Below, piece by piece: positions 63,695-64,000 of a stretch of 64,000 nucleotides of DNA. Position 1 is the first letter of the stretch, and each line of letters starts with the position of its first letter. The notes beneath the pieces were generated by a model. It had not been told where the DNA came from. It ran no database searches and worked only from the letters and a program-made list of their open reading frames with translations. The DNA comes from Pseudomonas sp. GGS8. Lineage in GTDB: Bacteria; Pseudomonadota; Gammaproteobacteria; Pseudomonadales; Pseudomonadaceae. The position numbers and the translations under genes are program-made. The stretch covers positions 6,079,501 to 6,143,500 of the forward strand of contig NZ_JALJWF010000001.1 of assembly GCF_024168645.1 (NCBI RefSeq). The letters are read 5' to 3'.

Positions 63695-64000
63695 TCAGGC
63701 ACGGGCCATGCGCCAGGCATCGATCAGTTCGACGAAGGTGCCCTGCACTTGGCGGATCAGCGCTTCGTCGTCGATTTCACCGGCCAGCCACGCGCGGCTC
63801 GGTTCCTGGAAAATCGTCCGGCCCACGGCGAAGCCACGGCAGGTCTGGCTCTGGCTGGCCTGCTGAAACCCTTCGGCCAGGGTCGCCGCCGGGGCATTCA
63901 GGCCCAGCAGCACCACGCCACGGCAATACGGATCGCGCGCCTGAATCAGCTCGTCGAGTTGTTTCCACTCCTCGGCGCTCTGCGCTTCGATCTTCCACCA
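63695..64000 (-). CDS. iolC: 5-dehydro-2-deoxygluconokinase, C-terminal part (partial)
   Basis: The last 101 codons of a gene whose start is beyond the window. The sequence 'GVVLLGLNAPAATLAEGFQQ', 'GFAVGRTIFQEPSRAWLAGE' and 'LIRQVQGTFVELIDAWRMAR' matches the DUF2090 aldolase-like C-terminal half of proteobacterial IolC kinases. It acts on 2-deoxy-5-keto-gluconate. Same strand as iolE; gene order suggests it starts the iol operon. Confidence 0.85.
   Translation of the reverse strand, partial: WWKIEAQSAEEWKQLDELIQARDPYCRGVVLLGLNAPAATLAEGFQQASQSQTCRGFAVGRTIFQEPSRAWLAGEIDDEALIRQVQGTFVELIDAWRMARA

Overview
The window looks like a chromosome segment of a Pseudomonas of the fluorescens group. The catBCA/catR arrangement, DUF1652, DUF2784, DUF3087, DUF6124 and DUF2789 genes, the Mrp antiporter operon, the GC-rich codon use and the many 'gtgggagcgggcttgcccgcgatg'-type REP palindromes all fit that group.

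Layout. (1) 100-4635: beta-ketoadipate entry genes, with benR, catA, catC and catB on the minus strand and catR divergent, controlled from a shared 127-bp region. (2) 4632-13404: ordinary housekeeping and conserved genes: DUF1652, a lipoprotein polysaccharide deacetylase, a 52-aa acidic protein, AzlCD, a DapA-like lyase, DUF2784, a diguanylate cyclase, DUF3087, the nucleosidase PpnN and DUF6124. (3) 13405-21900: a patched region with a structured leader, REP pairs, an FAD oxidoreductase, gene remnants and a sulfonate/sulfone-type operon (SfnB-like acyl-CoA dehydrogenase, a stand-alone dehydrogenase C-domain, and an LLM flavin monooxygenase). It holds one intact XRE-cupin regulator and two broken copies of it, plus a truncated AMP-ligase. 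(4) 21958-29241: an EamA exporter and the complete mrpABCDEFG operon, with A and B fused. (5) 29367-37201: betaine-type binding protein, small lipoproteins, small unknown genes, a soluble-sensor chemotaxis protein and a DksA-like protein. (6) 37528-42589 and 55490-64000: two halves of one myo-inositol uptake and catabolism locus, all on the minus strand: permease, ATPase, binding protein, oxidoreductase, then iolH-like, iolG, iolD, iolI (frameshifted), iolA, iolB, iolE and iolC (cut by the window edge).

(7) The most interesting part lies between those halves. Positions 42881-54073 are a compact, visibly AT-richer minus-strand gene set that looks like a biosynthetic gene cluster acquired by transfer. 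It contains a divergent leucyl-tRNA synthetase paralog whose editing site has lost its key Asp, an MFS-like exporter, a methyltransferase, two adjacent and divergent dCTP-deaminase-fold proteins with complementary active-site losses, a DUF1826-like possible oxygenase, an aldo/keto reductase, a VOC protein, an alpha/beta hydrolase, an ATP-grasp ligase, and a stand-alone protein resembling the alanyl-tRNA synthetase catalytic core. A degenerate IS5-family element sits at its upstream edge. My reading (inference) is a nucleotide- and amino-acid-derived small molecule, with the tRNA synthetase paralog giving self-resistance or activating an amino acid. I do not recognise it as a described pathway.
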